Source: Bacteroidia bacterium
GTDB taxonomy: Bacteria; Bacteroidota; Bacteroidia; Chitinophagales; Saprospiraceae
NCBI GenBank assembly: GCA_030426765.1
Contig: JAUHXV010000002.1
Location: forward strand, 124,001-188,000
DNA: 64,000 bases
Reading direction: 5' to 3'
Shown here: piece after piece, positions 44,214-52,776 of the stretch
Layout of the letters: every line of letters begins with the position of its first letter
How positions within the stretch are numbered: position 1 is the first letter of the stretch
Notes under the pieces: model-generated
Database searches by the model: none
What the model was told of the DNA's origin: nothing
The model's input: only the letters and a program-made list of their open reading frames with translations
Position numbers and translations under genes: made by a program

Positions 44214-45008
44214 CTACTTCCCAAGTTTTAAAATACGAACCGCGCCACGAACGACAAGTGCAAAAACAATTGAACCAATGATTAAATCCGGGATATTGGA
44301 GTTTAGTACCAGTACCAGGACGCCGGCGACAATGACACCTGCATTGATGATGATGTCATTGGAAGTAAAGATCATGCTCGCCTGCATGTGCGCTTCCTGT
44401 TTTCCTTTAGACCGTTGCAGCAGGTACAGACAGATTGCGTTTGCTAATAGGGCAAACACGGAGACAATAATCATGGTAGAAAAATCGGGTAAAGCAATGC
44501 CGAAAAACCATCGCCTGATCACTTCCAGAAATCCTATACTCGCCAACACAATTTGAAAATACCCGGCCAGCCTGGCGATCTTTTTTTTCAAAAAAATGGA
44601 ACCTCCTACGGCAAACAAGCTGATCCCATAGACAAATGCATCCGCGAGCATATCCAAACTATCGGCTACCAGACCCATAGAACGGGACAACAGGCCGGTG
44701 GTCATTTCGATGAGAAAGAAAATAAAATTGATGAGCAAAACAACAATCAGTAGTTTTCGCTGGTCTTTGTTTTGTTCTATGGTGTACTCGGCCGCCTGTT
44801 GTGTGGAGAGCCTTTTTTCGCCCAGGTGGAGCGCACGCAAGGCATTCTCAATTTCGTCTATATGTTGATCGTGGTATACGGTTAGCATTCTAGATGGAAG
44901 ATCAAATTCCAAATGGTGAATGGAGGATAGTCCATCCAGCTTCATGCGGATCATGTTTTCTTCTGAAGGGCAGTCCATCCCGCGTACATCAAAGATGGTT
45001 TTTTGCAT
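44214..45008 (-). CDS. cation diffusion facilitator-like transporter with N-terminal HMA-like domain
   Basis: 264 residues. The first 70 or so form an HMA-like metal-binding ferredoxin fold, FDVRGMDCPSEENMIRMKLDGLSSIHHLEFDLPSRMLTVYHD, where MDCPSEE replaces the usual CxxC. The rest has the CDF spans, with ADSLDMLADAFVYGISLFAVG carrying the acidic metal sites of span two and SNDIIINAGVIVAGVLVLVLNS those of span five. It lacks the long C-terminal cytoplasmic domain of typical CDF proteins. Metal specificity unknown (zinc or manganese is plausible). Confidence 0.88.
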   Translation of the reverse strand: MQKTIFDVRGMDCPSEENMIRMKLDGLSSIHHLEFDLPSRMLTVYHDQHIDEIENALRALHLGEKRLSTQQAAEYTIEQNKDQRKLLIVVLLINFIFFLIEMTTGLLSRSMGLVADSLDMLADAFVYGISLFAVGGSIFLKKKIARLAGYFQIVLASIGFLEVIRRWFFGIALPDFSTMIIVSVFALLANAICLYLLQRSKGKQEAHMQASMIFTSNDIIINAGVIVAGVLVLVLNSNIPDLIIGSIVFALVVRGAVRILKLGK

Positions 45009-45047
45009 GCAGTTGAACTCAGGGTCTTTCGGTATCGACTTTTATGA

Positions 45048-45458
45048 TCATTGAAAATAATCCGGATAGGTCAGCAAGTAAGTTTTTAAGGTGTCAAACC
45101 CAGCTTTCTGTGTGTCGAGTTCTTTTGATTTGAGTGTTGCAAACATATCCTTCATCGGAAAAAGATAGTTGTGCAGCTGCACATGCGCCTCACCTGTCAT
45201 GGTGCAGTTTTTAAAGATCATATCAAACTCATTAGACAATCTTTCAGCCAGGGTCGTGTAAGCTTCCGAATCATCGTTGGCTTCGAAGGCGTCCATCAGC
45301 ATGATCATTTGATTGATGCCCTGTGTCGTTTCGGCATTAGCGGTCCATTTCTTTCCGCTGTCCAGCACGACCGGCCCTCCGGTATATTTCTGGCCACATG
45401 AGGAGATCAGAAATATCAGGCATAAAGCAGATAATATATAAGGTGTATGCGTCTTCAT
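45048..45458 (-). CDS. small helical lipoprotein, function unknown
   Basis: 136 residues from the ATG at 45458 (MKTHTPYILSALCLIFLISSCG, Cys21). A frame running to 45671 overlaps the next gene and has no signal. The mature part is helical (INQMIMLMDAFEANDDSEAYTTLAERLSNEFDMIFKNCTMTGEAHVQLHNYLFPMKDMFATLKS), with a fold that could be a four-helix bundle. It resembles the small heme- or metal-binding lipoproteins sometimes found beside metal transporters, but I cannot assign it. Confidence 0.6.
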   Translation of the reverse strand: MKTHTPYILSALCLIFLISSCGQKYTGGPVVLDSGKKWTANAETTQGINQMIMLMDAFEANDDSEAYTTLAERLSNEFDMIFKNCTMTGEAHVQLHNYLFPMKDMFATLKSKELDTQKAGFDTLKTYLLTYPDYFQ

Positions 45459-45537
45459 GTTTTTCGATTTATGAGTTGCCGGTAAAGATCGTACGATTTT
45501 AATAAGGTTGGAGAATTTCTTTTCTAATAGGCTGAAG

Positions 45538-46602
45538 TTAGTATTTATCCTTCCTCCGCTGCTCCTGCACCCTTTTGTACATTTTGCCCATGTATCTTTC
45601 TTTGCGCTTTCGCTCAAGAGTATCTGACTCAAGGAACCTTCGTTCGCGTTCCATACGCATGAAATTTTCATACTCGCTGACAGGAATGGCGCCTTCGTCG
45701 ATGGCTTTCAAAACGGCACATCCCGTTTCGTTCTGGTGGGTGCAGTCGGAAAACTTACACTCAGTTGCCATCGAAGTGATCTCATCGAATGTCATTTCCA
45801 ACCCCGCTTCGTGGTGGGTGATCCCCACCTCACGCATACCCGGATTGTCGATCAGGATGCCCTGATCCATAGGGATAAGCTCGCGATGCGTGGTAACGTG
45901 CTTACCTCTGTCGATGGATTCGCTGATGTCGCCTGTTTCCATCAGTGCTTTTCCGGTCAGGGTATTGATCAGGGTGGATTTGCCGACACCGGAAGAACCA
46001 AGCAGGCAGTATGTTTTTCCGTTTTGTAGTATGGACCGGATGTTGTCAACTCCCTCACCGGATTGATTGCTAATCGTATATATAGGTGTGTTGGGCAGAC
46101 GTTCCATGACCTGTTTTACCAGGGCCTCTTTTTCGGAAGGTTCGATCAAATCAATTTTGCTTAGCAATACAATGGGCTCTATACCCGCCGCATGGCAGAT
46201 GGCCAGATAGCGTTCCAGTCGGTTGATACTGAAGTCTCGATTGACCGATTGCACAATCAAACCGTAGTCGATATTCGTAGCGATGATTTGCGTTAGTCCT
46301 GATTTACCTACTGCCTTCCTTTCTAAAATGGATGTTCTTGGAAAAACAGCATGGATCAGCGCTTTTTGTTCATCGTATTCGGAGAAAGCTACCCAATCGC
46401 CTACTGCAGGTAAGTCGTGGCGGCTCTCGGCGTTAAAACGAAGGCTACCGATGAGCTCTGCATCATACACCTGATCGGCCGTGCGAACCGTATACCGATC
46501 CTTGTGTTCAGATGACACACGACCCACTTCAAACACTTCCAGGTTTCGTGCTTTGCGATATGCTTCGAGTGCGTCTGTATATCCTAAGTCCTCGAGCGTC
46601 AT
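45538..46602 (-). CDS. rsgA: small ribosomal subunit biogenesis GTPase RsgA
   Basis: 354 residues. N-terminal OB fold (about 15-95), then the circularly permuted GTPase order G4 (VLLSKIDL), G1 (GSSGVGKSTLINTL), G3 (DNPGMREV), then the C-terminal zinc knuckle CKFSDCTHQNETGCAVLKAI. Length is normal for RsgA. The enzyme helps late 30S assembly. No neighbouring gene is related to ribosomes, and regulation is not visible. Confidence 0.97.
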   Translation of the reverse strand: MTLEDLGYTDALEAYRKARNLEVFEVGRVSSEHKDRYTVRTADQVYDAELIGSLRFNAESRHDLPAVGDWVAFSEYDEQKALIHAVFPRTSILERKAVGKSGLTQIIATNIDYGLIVQSVNRDFSINRLERYLAICHAAGIEPIVLLSKIDLIEPSEKEALVKQVMERLPNTPIYTISNQSGEGVDNIRSILQNGKTYCLLGSSGVGKSTLINTLTGKALMETGDISESIDRGKHVTTHRELIPMDQGILIDNPGMREVGITHHEAGLEMTFDEITSMATECKFSDCTHQNETGCAVLKAIDEGAIPVSEYENFMRMERERRFLESDTLERKRKERYMGKMYKRVQEQRRKDKY

Positions 46603-46660
46603 ATGGGATGGCTTGTGCTAACAGAAAAATGATCAGGTAAAATTAGGCATTGTTAGCCGA

Positions 46661-47080
46661 TCAGTAGAAACTTGCTTCATCGACCACCAGCGTCGTGAGC
46701 TCTACCGTATGACCATCCGGATCGCTTGTATATATGGAGTGGAAATAGTGGTGATCCTCGAAGACAAAATCTAATTGTAAATCAGTGTATCGCTTTCGGG
46801 CTTTCTCAAAGTTTTCGTTGTCCACATTGAAAGCAAAGTGATCGATTTTTACATTTTTAGAATCTGCATTCAGTAGTGGATCATGTTCATTGGCAGGAAA
46901 AAGGGCGATCCCGGACTGACCGGCCAGCAGTAAAATCGGAAACGATCCCCATTCTTTGAGTTGATACTTTTTCAATCCCAATACACGCTGGTACCATTCG
47001 ACCGAAGCATCAATATTTGTAACGCGAATCGCGACATGATCCAGAAAACGGATGGTGAAGTTTGCTGCGTTTGAATCCAT
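46661..47080 (-). CDS. VOC-family metalloprotein
   Basis: 139 residues. LDHVAIRVTNIDASVEWYQRVLGL gives one metal ligand (H of DHVA), VKIDHFAFNVDNENFEKARKRYTD a second, and DPDGHTVELTT the glutamate. The three-ligand layout is that of VOC (glyoxalase/FosX/dioxygenase-type) proteins. The compound it acts on is unknown. Confidence 0.93.
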   Translation of the reverse strand: MDSNAANFTIRFLDHVAIRVTNIDASVEWYQRVLGLKKYQLKEWGSFPILLLAGQSGIALFPANEHDPLLNADSKNVKIDHFAFNVDNENFEKARKRYTDLQLDFVFEDHHYFHSIYTSDPDGHTVELTTLVVDEASFY

Positions 47081-47107
47081 GTTTTAAGTATTTAATGAAC
47101 GAAGGAA

Positions 47108-47782
47108 TTATACAAATCCTTCAGCGGCGTTTTGTAATGCTTCTTTCTGTACCACACGTATGCCTTTGAGATGGAGTTCAACCCACCCTTGCTTTTCGAA
47201 ATCAGCTAAACGGCGGCTGAGGGTCTCCGGTGTGACACCGATGTACGAAGCAAGTTCTTTTTTCTTAACCGTAATCAAAGGCATCGGGTCTTTCGCCTTG
47301 GTTTGAAACACTTTGCTGAGTTCGATCAGTATATACGCCAGGCGCTCATGGGCGTTTTTGTTTTTTATGTGCAGCAGGTGCTCTTCGTTGTCATGGATAC
47401 GATCGGATAGTATTTTTAAAAACCCGATGACAAAGTGGTGGTCCTTGAGGGCTTCCGCGACGATCGGCCTGGGGATAAAGGTTATGCGCGTATCTTCCTG
47501 CAGGACAATGGCCGTTGAAGTATAGCGTGTGCGGCGTATCAGAGGAAGGAGGCCAAAAAAACTGTCCTGGCCCAGGATGCGGACGACATCTTCACTTCCG
47601 TCGGGGGCGGTCGTTTTAACCAGAATACTTCCTTTATCCAGGAAAAACAATCCTTTGGCGTAGGTGTCAGCGGTATAGATGATCTCTCCCTGCGCATAGG
47701 AGCGATGGTCAATCCTGCTTCCGGATTGGTTTTCGGCGCATTCATTGAGCCGGTGGAGGGATAATCTGTTGATATTCCGCAT
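47108..47782 (-). CDS. Crp/Fnr-family regulator, likely FNR-type
   Basis: 224 residues from the ATG at 47782 (MRNINRLSLHRLN); a TTG at 47803 falls inside the FNR box. Effector domain with SRIDHRSYAQGEIIYTADTYAKGLFFLDKGSILVKTTAPDGSEDVVRILGQDSFFGLLPLIRRTRYT, then dimer helix and C-terminal HTH (ITVKKKELASYIGVTPETLSRRLADFEKQGWVEL). It has the FNR-style recognition helix ETLSRR and a cysteine near the N-terminus, but not the CX2CX5C cluster motif of E. coli FNR, so sensing may be by another route. It faces a stress cassette, and an FNR-type palindrome lies 8-21 bp upstream of its ATG. Confidence 0.9.
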   Translation of the reverse strand: MRNINRLSLHRLNECAENQSGSRIDHRSYAQGEIIYTADTYAKGLFFLDKGSILVKTTAPDGSEDVVRILGQDSFFGLLPLIRRTRYTSTAIVLQEDTRITFIPRPIVAEALKDHHFVIGFLKILSDRIHDNEEHLLHIKNKNAHERLAYILIELSKVFQTKAKDPMPLITVKKKELASYIGVTPETLSRRLADFEKQGWVELHLKGIRVVQKEALQNAAEGFV

Positions 47783-47789
47783 TAATCGC

Positions 47790-47803
47790 TTGATATTTAT
47801 CAA
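47790..47803. promoter_or_regulatory. FNR/CRP-type box between divergent genes
   Basis: TTGATATTTATCAA is a perfect FNR consensus (TTGAT-N4-ATCAA). It sits 8 bp upstream of the regulator's ATG, where binding would repress it. It also lies about 45 bp upstream of the probable start of the plus-strand transcript, the position of an activator. The plus-strand promoter would be TTGAC at 47807 and CAGTTTTG (TAnnTTTG-like) at 47830-47837. Confidence 0.65.
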
Positions 47804-47848
47804 GGCTTGACAAAAATCATTGCATTCGTCAGTTTTGCCCCGTATACT

Positions 47849-47974
47849 ATGGATATGGACATTAAAAATAAGTATTCAAACGAAATGACAGCACATTACC
47901 CGTCGACCCCAAAGGGTTTTGATGTTGCCAAAGACCATTTTGATACCTGGTTTTTCAATTCCCTGAAAAACTAA
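47849..47974 (+). CDS. 41-aa small protein, function unknown
   Basis: The ATG at 47849 opens a 41-codon frame to TAA at 47972. It reads as ordinary protein (for example HYPSTPKGFDVAKDHFDTWF) with no signal peptide. It is first in the plus-strand run controlled by the FNR-type box, and only about 8 nt lie between the inferred transcript start and the ATG. Whether it is a functional small protein or a leader peptide cannot be decided. Following it is a strong hairpin at 47986-48010. Confidence 0.45.
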   Translation: MDMDIKNKYSNEMTAHYPSTPKGFDVAKDHFDTWFFNSLKN

Positions 47975-47985
47975 TGGTGCATTCG

Positions 47986-48010
47986 CACCACATCGACATC
48001 TGATGTGGTG
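47986..48010 (+). promoter_or_regulatory. strong hairpin downstream of the small ORF
   Basis: CACCACATC (47986-47994) and GATGTGGTG (48002-48010) form a perfect 9-bp stem with a 7-nt loop. No U-tract follows, so it is not a standard terminator. It could be an mRNA stabiliser, an attenuator, or a protein-binding palindrome. It lies in the roughly 190-nt leader before the coiled-coil gene. Confidence 0.5.
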
Positions 48011-48162
48011 ACGCAACAATTTCCATCCCTTTTCTGACAGTGCTTGTATCCCGCCACCATACGGGGTAGAATGCAACGCCTCTGCCTGTGACGATTCTTG
48101 TTGCGGGGCCAGAGCCCTATGGGATGAACCCAAATATTTCTTAACCTAAAAAAAATTAAATC

Positions 48163-48453
48163 ATGAATACCGTTAGTGATTATCAAAAAACAGCACATAA
48201 ATCCGTCGATCACCTGTTTAGAAACATCGATCTGCTCAAGCAGAAAGGTCGCTTTATCAAACAGGAAAAACAGCAATTGTTTCAACAGAAAGTAGCTGAG
48301 CTCGACGAAAAGAAAGAGCAACTTCGTAAAAAGTACAATGCGCTGTCTTCCGCCACCGGAAATGCTTCGCAGGATCTTAAAAAAGGATTCGAAGAAGCAA
48401 AAGGGGCCCTTACCTCAGCGTGGAATGAAGCCAAAGCTGAATTCGTCTCCTAA
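48163..48453 (+). CDS. small coiled-coil protein, possible stress response
   Basis: 96 residues, almost wholly charged alpha-helix with no hydrophobic core. KQEKQQLFQQKVAELDEKKEQLRKKYNALSS is a heptad-like segment, followed by the repeat-like GNASQDLKKGFEEAKGALTSAWNEAKAEF, which resembles the helical stress proteins of the CsbD and late-embryogenesis style and the sll1863 family. It is upstream of dps and downstream of the FNR box, so a role in oxidative or starvation stress is suggested by position only. Confidence 0.7.
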   Translation: MNTVSDYQKTAHKSVDHLFRNIDLLKQKGRFIKQEKQQLFQQKVAELDEKKEQLRKKYNALSSATGNASQDLKKGFEEAKGALTSAWNEAKAEFVS

Positions 48454-48534
48454 TTGATTTGTTGAATCTGCCACGTTGTACGATATGCACGTGGAAACCA
48501 ATTTTTTAACCCTGATAAAATTTAGCAATACACT

Positions 48535-49071
48535 ATGGAGACCGTAATTAAGAACAGAGTCAAAACAGAAGTCAAAAGCGGTACATTCAGAAAACTGGGG
48601 TTTTCCGCCCTGGAGACTGTTGAGATCGTTCAACCAATGAATGTGCTGCTGGCCAACTACCATATACATTACCAGAAGATGAAAAACTTTCACTGGAATG
48701 TTACCGGAAAAGACTTCTTTGAGCTGCATGCTTTGTTCGAAGAACGATACAGAGAAGCAGCTGAGCGCATTGATGAGCTCGCCGAACGCATCAGAGTGTT
48801 TGGTCAAACTCCGGTCAGTACACTGACAGAATACCTGGAGATGGCCGAGATCACAGAGGTGACTGCAGAATTCCGCAGTGACCAGATGGTCGAGGAGACC
48901 AAAAGTGATATACAGACCTTACTTTGCCTCATGGTTGAAGTCGCGGATGCGGCGATCAACAGAGGTGATGCTGGGACAGTACACATGATGAATAAGGCCA
49001 TTGGCAAAATGGAAAAAACACATTGGATGCTGACCGCATGGTCCAAAGCAGATCAACCCGTGTTTTCATAA
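48535..49071 (+). CDS. dps: Dps-family DNA-binding/ferritin-like protein
   Basis: 178 residues. The four-helix bundle includes MNVLLANYHIHYQKMKNFHWNVTGKDFFELHALFEERYREAAERIDELAERIRVFGQ, where the H(x)W(x)V(x)G(x)DF motif and HALFEE carry the inter-subunit ferroxidase ligands. The N-terminal tail (MYTVI-like basic segment with KNRVKTEVKSG) may bind DNA. The complex would be a dodecamer storing iron and protecting DNA. Promoter control is probably shared with the FNR-type cassette. Confidence 0.95.
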   Translation: METVIKNRVKTEVKSGTFRKLGFSALETVEIVQPMNVLLANYHIHYQKMKNFHWNVTGKDFFELHALFEERYREAAERIDELAERIRVFGQTPVSTLTEYLEMAEITEVTAEFRSDQMVEETKSDIQTLLCLMVEVADAAINRGDAGTVHMMNKAIGKMEKTHWMLTAWSKADQPVFS

Positions 49072-49177
49072 GACACCTTCCGCATAACAATGGGCGTGCT
49101 TCCGGGTTGATCAAAGACACGGTAAGCGCGCCTTTTTGTGCGTACACAGATATTTCATAACCTAAACACACAGACAC

Positions 49178-49642
49178 ATGACTACTATACCAATCAAATA
49201 TATCCTCAGAACCGGATTCCTTATCCTTTTGATGCCACTCCTAATCGGTTGTCAAAATGATGCCTCCGGGGATGACAAGGATCCGATCCTGCTGACTGAA
49301 CAGCAAAAAGAGATGATCAAAGAAGAACGCGATCAGATGCTTTCGGAGCTTGAAGACCAAATGAAAGCTGCGGACCAGAAGATCGATATGATCAATCAAA
49401 TGATGCTGGAGAAAGGTACGGAGGCTGCAAACGAATTAGACACCCTGTACAGTCAGACCCTTTCGGAAGTCAGAACCTTCCGGAATGATCTGGAGGTCAA
49501 GGTCAACGAGGTTGAGGCCACTACCGATGAGAACTGGGAACAGTTTAAAACGGATATAGACCCTTATCTCAATAAGGTCGAAACCGATCTGGACACCTTG
49601 TCGGCCCGACTCCAGCGTCTGATGGAACCCGATATGAAGTGA
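49178..49642 (+). CDS. helical lipoprotein
   Basis: 154 residues. Signal and lipobox PLLIGC (Cys25). The mature protein is acidic and helical (ILLTEQQKEMIKEERDQMLSELEDQMKAADQKIDMINQMML), probably a coiled coil, with no recognised domain. It lies last in the plus-strand stress run before a terminator at 49673-49705. Confidence 0.75.
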   Translation: MTTIPIKYILRTGFLILLMPLLIGCQNDASGDDKDPILLTEQQKEMIKEERDQMLSELEDQMKAADQKIDMINQMMLEKGTEAANELDTLYSQTLSEVRTFRNDLEVKVNEVEATTDENWEQFKTDIDPYLNKVETDLDTLSARLQRLMEPDMK

Positions 49643-49672
49643 CCTGACTAGTCAGGGCATTATATCAAAAAC

Positions 49673-49705
49673 AAAAGGCATTCGCCCCTGGCGGATGCTT
49701 TTTTT
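49673..49705 (+). terminator. rho-independent terminator
   Basis: AAAGGCATTCGCC with loop CCT and GGCGGATGCTTTTTTT gives a stem of about ten pairs with one mismatch and a U-run after it. The A-run on the 5' side makes it possibly bidirectional. It follows the lipoprotein gene, and a perfect palindrome, CCTGACTAGTCAGG, sits at 49643-49656 just before it. Confidence 0.85.
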
Positions 49706-49782
49706 ATGTCTGGCTCAACATTTTTTGATCTCAGCCTGTTTCTGACATACATTCTTTTCACATCACATTTCAAAACGATATC

Positions 49783-50733
49783 ATGAGCGATAAAAAAATC
49801 ATTACAGTATTTGGTGCTACCGGTGCCCAGGGAGGCGGATTAGTGCGGGCCATTCTGGCGGATAAAGACGGTGGCTTTGCCGTTCGGGCGGTGACACGTG
49901 ACCCTTCTTCTGACAAAGCCAAAGCCTTGATTGCACAAGGGGCTGAAGTTGTTTCTGCTGACCTGGACAATACAGATTCGATCCGCCAGGCTTTGAAAGG
50001 CGCTTACGGGGGCTACCTCGTGACCAATTTTTGGGAACATTTTTCAGCGGAGAAAGAACAACAGCAGGTGGCCAATTTTGCAGAAGCCGCCAAGGCTGAA
50101 GGAACGAAGCACGTCGTCTGGTCTACCCTCGAGGATACCCGTGAGTGGGTTCCGCTGGATGACGATCGCATGCCTACTCTGCAGGGTAAATACAAAGTAC
50201 CACACTTTGACGGGAAGGGATCCTCTGATAAGATCTTTGACGAAAAAGGTGTACCGACCACACATTATCGCACCTCGTTTTACTGGGACAATTTCATTTA
50301 TTTTGGAATGGGACCTAAGAAAGCGGATGATGGAAAATACCATATCTATTTTCCTATGGATAATGAAAAGCTGGCAGGTATGGCAGCTGAAGACATAGGG
50401 AAGTGTGCCTATGGGTTGTTTAAAAAAGGCGATGCCGTTATCGGTAAGACGATCGCCGTGGCCGGTGATCATGTGACGGGAGGAGAGATGGCTGATAAGT
50501 TTTCCAAAGCCCTCGGCAAGGAAGTCGTATATACCAATGTCACACCGGAAGCCTATCGCAATTTTGGTTTTCCGGGCGCGGATGATCTGGGCAACATGTT
50601 CCAGTTTTACCGTGACTTCAGTGATGACTTTAATGGCCGACGCAACCTCGACTATGCTCGCGAGTTGAATCCGGAGTTGCAGTCGTTTGACCAGTGGCTC
50701 GGCAAAAATGCTGCACGCATACCATTGGATTAA
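49783..50733 (+). CDS. NmrA-like NAD(P)-binding protein (HSCARG type)
   Basis: 316 residues. Rossmann fold with ITVFGATGAQGGGLVRAILAD (GxxGxxG type), then AVTRDPSSDKAKALIAQGAEVVSADLDNTDSIRQALKGAYGGYLVTNFWEH. The NmrA/HSCARG group binds NADPH as a redox sensor rather than acting as an enzyme. It stands alone after the terminator. Confidence 0.93.
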   Translation: MSDKKIITVFGATGAQGGGLVRAILADKDGGFAVRAVTRDPSSDKAKALIAQGAEVVSADLDNTDSIRQALKGAYGGYLVTNFWEHFSAEKEQQQVANFAEAAKAEGTKHVVWSTLEDTREWVPLDDDRMPTLQGKYKVPHFDGKGSSDKIFDEKGVPTTHYRTSFYWDNFIYFGMGPKKADDGKYHIYFPMDNEKLAGMAAEDIGKCAYGLFKKGDAVIGKTIAVAGDHVTGGEMADKFSKALGKEVVYTNVTPEAYRNFGFPGADDLGNMFQFYRDFSDDFNGRRNLDYARELNPELQSFDQWLGKNAARIPLD

Positions 50734-50757
50734 GAAAGATCAAATGATGTTTAATAG

Positions 50758-50800
50758 ATCGACCAATGCTCCTGACGCGGGATGTGTTGGTCGATTTTTT
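50758..50800 (+). terminator. rho-independent terminator
   Basis: ATCGACCAA (50758-50766) and TTGGTCGAT (50787-50795) pair perfectly over a 20-nt loop, followed by a run of T. It lies about 25 bp after the NmrA-like gene's TAA. Confidence 0.85.
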
Positions 50801-50858
50801 ATTTTAGGGTTATGGGTTTATATGGTTAAGCGGTTATCTGTTTATATGGAGGATTAAA

Positions 50859-51310
50859 ACTGCGTCTCTGCGCCTCTGCGTGCGGTAAAAAAGGGCGGAA
50901 AGGCGGAAAGGGGATTTATTACTCCGCGATATCAGCGGGAGAAAAGAAAGGGTGTATATACTTTAATAGTTCGCGATGACTCGCCTCGCTAGCATGTTTG
51001 AATCACTCCCGCTAAGCGGGATAACCGGATTGCACCGATCCCGCTGTACAGCGGGACTGATTATTTTTTCCGCCGAATAATAATGAAATTGTAGAGATGA
51101 AGAATTCCAACTGCGCCTTTGCGTCTCTGCGTGCGATATAAAAGGGCGGAAGGGCCTTTAGGGCAGAAAGTGTAGGTGTTTCAAGAATGGCGATGATTCG
51201 TCTTGCTTGTGTGTTTGAATCGCTGAAAGCGCTGAGTGCGCAGAAAACGCGGAGTTTATTTTCCACTTGGAAAATAAATTGATAGTATAAAAAAATGTGG
51301 AGCCAACTCA
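50859..51310. repeat. mosaic intergenic repeat, copy 1
   Basis: Two tandem sub-units each begin with the motif ACTGCG(C/T)(C/T)T(C/T)TGCG...TGCG and carry GGCGGAA stretches. Inside are perfect palindromes: CCCGCTGTACAGCGGG (51042-51057) and TTTATTTTCC-ACTT-GGAAAATAAA (about 51256-51279). A copy of the whole arrangement lies at 52777-53203 on the other side of the M23 gene, and an inverted relative lies at 1176-1330. Confidence 0.75.
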
Positions 51311-51326
51311 CATAATCAAATAAAAT

Positions 51327-51372
51327 CACCCCTCACAGCTCACCCTTCACAGCTCACCTCTCACCCCATGCC
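51327..51372. repeat. 14-bp minisatellite at a stop codon
   Basis: CACCCCTCACAGCT and CACCCTTCACAGCT are followed by CACCTCTCACCCC, directly 3' of the stop codon of the minus-strand M23 peptidase gene. Confidence 0.75.
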
Positions 51373-52713
51373 TTATTCGGGACAATCATCCAGCAGCTCC
51401 GCCACCAGCGCGCCGCCGGTGTCGACTTTAAGGAGGTAGCAACTTCCGTTTTCGCCTTTGAGGATGATGCCTTTGGCAGCATTGTCGATGTAGAGGGCAC
51501 CATCGTGCAGATGGAGCTCTGTAAGCGGGTCAGATGTGCCAATGCCTACACCCGGAACTTCCTCCTCGGGAGGGGGTTCTTCTTCGAGATATTGAAAGGG
51601 ATGTTCGACTGTCTCGCCCTGATACGTTGCTTTAAACTTCCAGGTGCCGAATGGTCCGTCATTGGGAAACGTCCAGAAATAATACCACCAGGAGGCATTA
51701 TATGTATTGACAAAATCTTTTGACCAGGTGGTATAGGATGTCCCGTTAGGTCGCAATAGTTCGTAGTTGACTGTTGTACCGGCCAATTGATCTTTGAAAT
51801 ACGCTGCAGTATAAATAGTTTCTCCCGGGATAAAGATGTCATCAAAATGTGGAAACTCATTCGGTGATGGACAGCCATGTACCGGAGGTGTGTCGTGTGT
51901 CAGAATTGTATTGATTTTGGGTTCGCGATAATCGAGCTGGTCGACCCACCAGGACGAGGCGTTGAAGTCATTGCATGGACCGGAGAAGGGATCTATGAGG
52001 TGATCATAATTATAGATATCATCGTCATAGACTTCCAGATGCAGGTGTGGTCCGGTGGAGCAGCCGCTGCTGGCAACAACGCCGAGATATTCCCCGGTGG
52101 TCACGGTTTCGCCCACACTTTTTGTGGTGAGTGATCCGAGTTTGAGATGCCCGTACCAGGCGATGGAACCATCGGCGTGTTCGATGTATACGGCATTCCA
52201 GGTTCCGAAACAGGAGCAGTGGTCATCTTCATTTCCATCGTGTTTGGCGATGATGGTACCGGGTGCTCCTGCCACGACATATACTAGGTCATTGTCTTTC
52301 AAGTACCATGGATAAGGCCAGGTAAAAATGTCGGTGCCTTTATGCCCGTCGTATGTTCGAGCGAAGCATTCATAATCTTCTAGTCCGCTGGTCAGATCCT
52401 GGTCAACGAAATTGCTGATACCCCAGCTATTGTTCCAATGGTTGCCCGGCGCATTGACCACCGGCCATTCGAATGATACGATCATCCGCGGTGGATGTTC
52501 CTGAAGAATGCCTTGTTCGACAAGTTCGGCTCTGTTAGCTGTGAGCATCTGAACGATCTGATTGCGCAGAGCGGGCGGAACACATGCTTCATCGCGGTAG
52601 ATGTATTCTCCTCCATTTTCCACAGGGGGATTTTTTAATTCAGGAATTGGTGCCTGTGTGTTGGCAAATACGCAACAGGCAAGAAAGAGAAAAAGAGTGG
52701 TTGGGAGTTTCAT
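51373..52713 (-). CDS. secreted M23-family metallopeptidase
   Basis: 446 residues from the ATG at 52713 (MKLPTTLFLFLACCVFANTQA). A longer frame to 52770 has no signal. The zinc motifs are YDGHKGTDIF (His124, Asp128) and GPHLHLEV (His223, His225), with His189 in YGHLKLG nearby. The fold is that of lysostaphin-type endopeptidases, which cut peptidoglycan peptides. Residues about 270-380 form further beta-rich domains. The last 50 or so residues (VGIGTSDPLTELHLHDGALYI) resemble the repeat start seen in long tail fibres and surface adhesins. No T9SS domain is present. The gene is flanked by two mosaic repeats. Confidence 0.9.
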   Translation of the reverse strand: MKLPTTLFLFLACCVFANTQAPIPELKNPPVENGGEYIYRDEACVPPALRNQIVQMLTANRAELVEQGILQEHPPRMIVSFEWPVVNAPGNHWNNSWGISNFVDQDLTSGLEDYECFARTYDGHKGTDIFTWPYPWYLKDNDLVYVVAGAPGTIIAKHDGNEDDHCSCFGTWNAVYIEHADGSIAWYGHLKLGSLTTKSVGETVTTGEYLGVVASSGCSTGPHLHLEVYDDDIYNYDHLIDPFSGPCNDFNASSWWVDQLDYREPKINTILTHDTPPVHGCPSPNEFPHFDDIFIPGETIYTAAYFKDQLAGTTVNYELLRPNGTSYTTWSKDFVNTYNASWWYYFWTFPNDGPFGTWKFKATYQGETVEHPFQYLEEEPPPEEEVPGVGIGTSDPLTELHLHDGALYIDNAAKGIILKGENGSCYLLKVDTGGALVAELLDDCPE

Positions 52714-52776
52714 GGTGGTAAGATACAAAAGGATGCTTTTTTGTTTGGTAAAGTGTTTAACGGTGTACAAGGAAAA

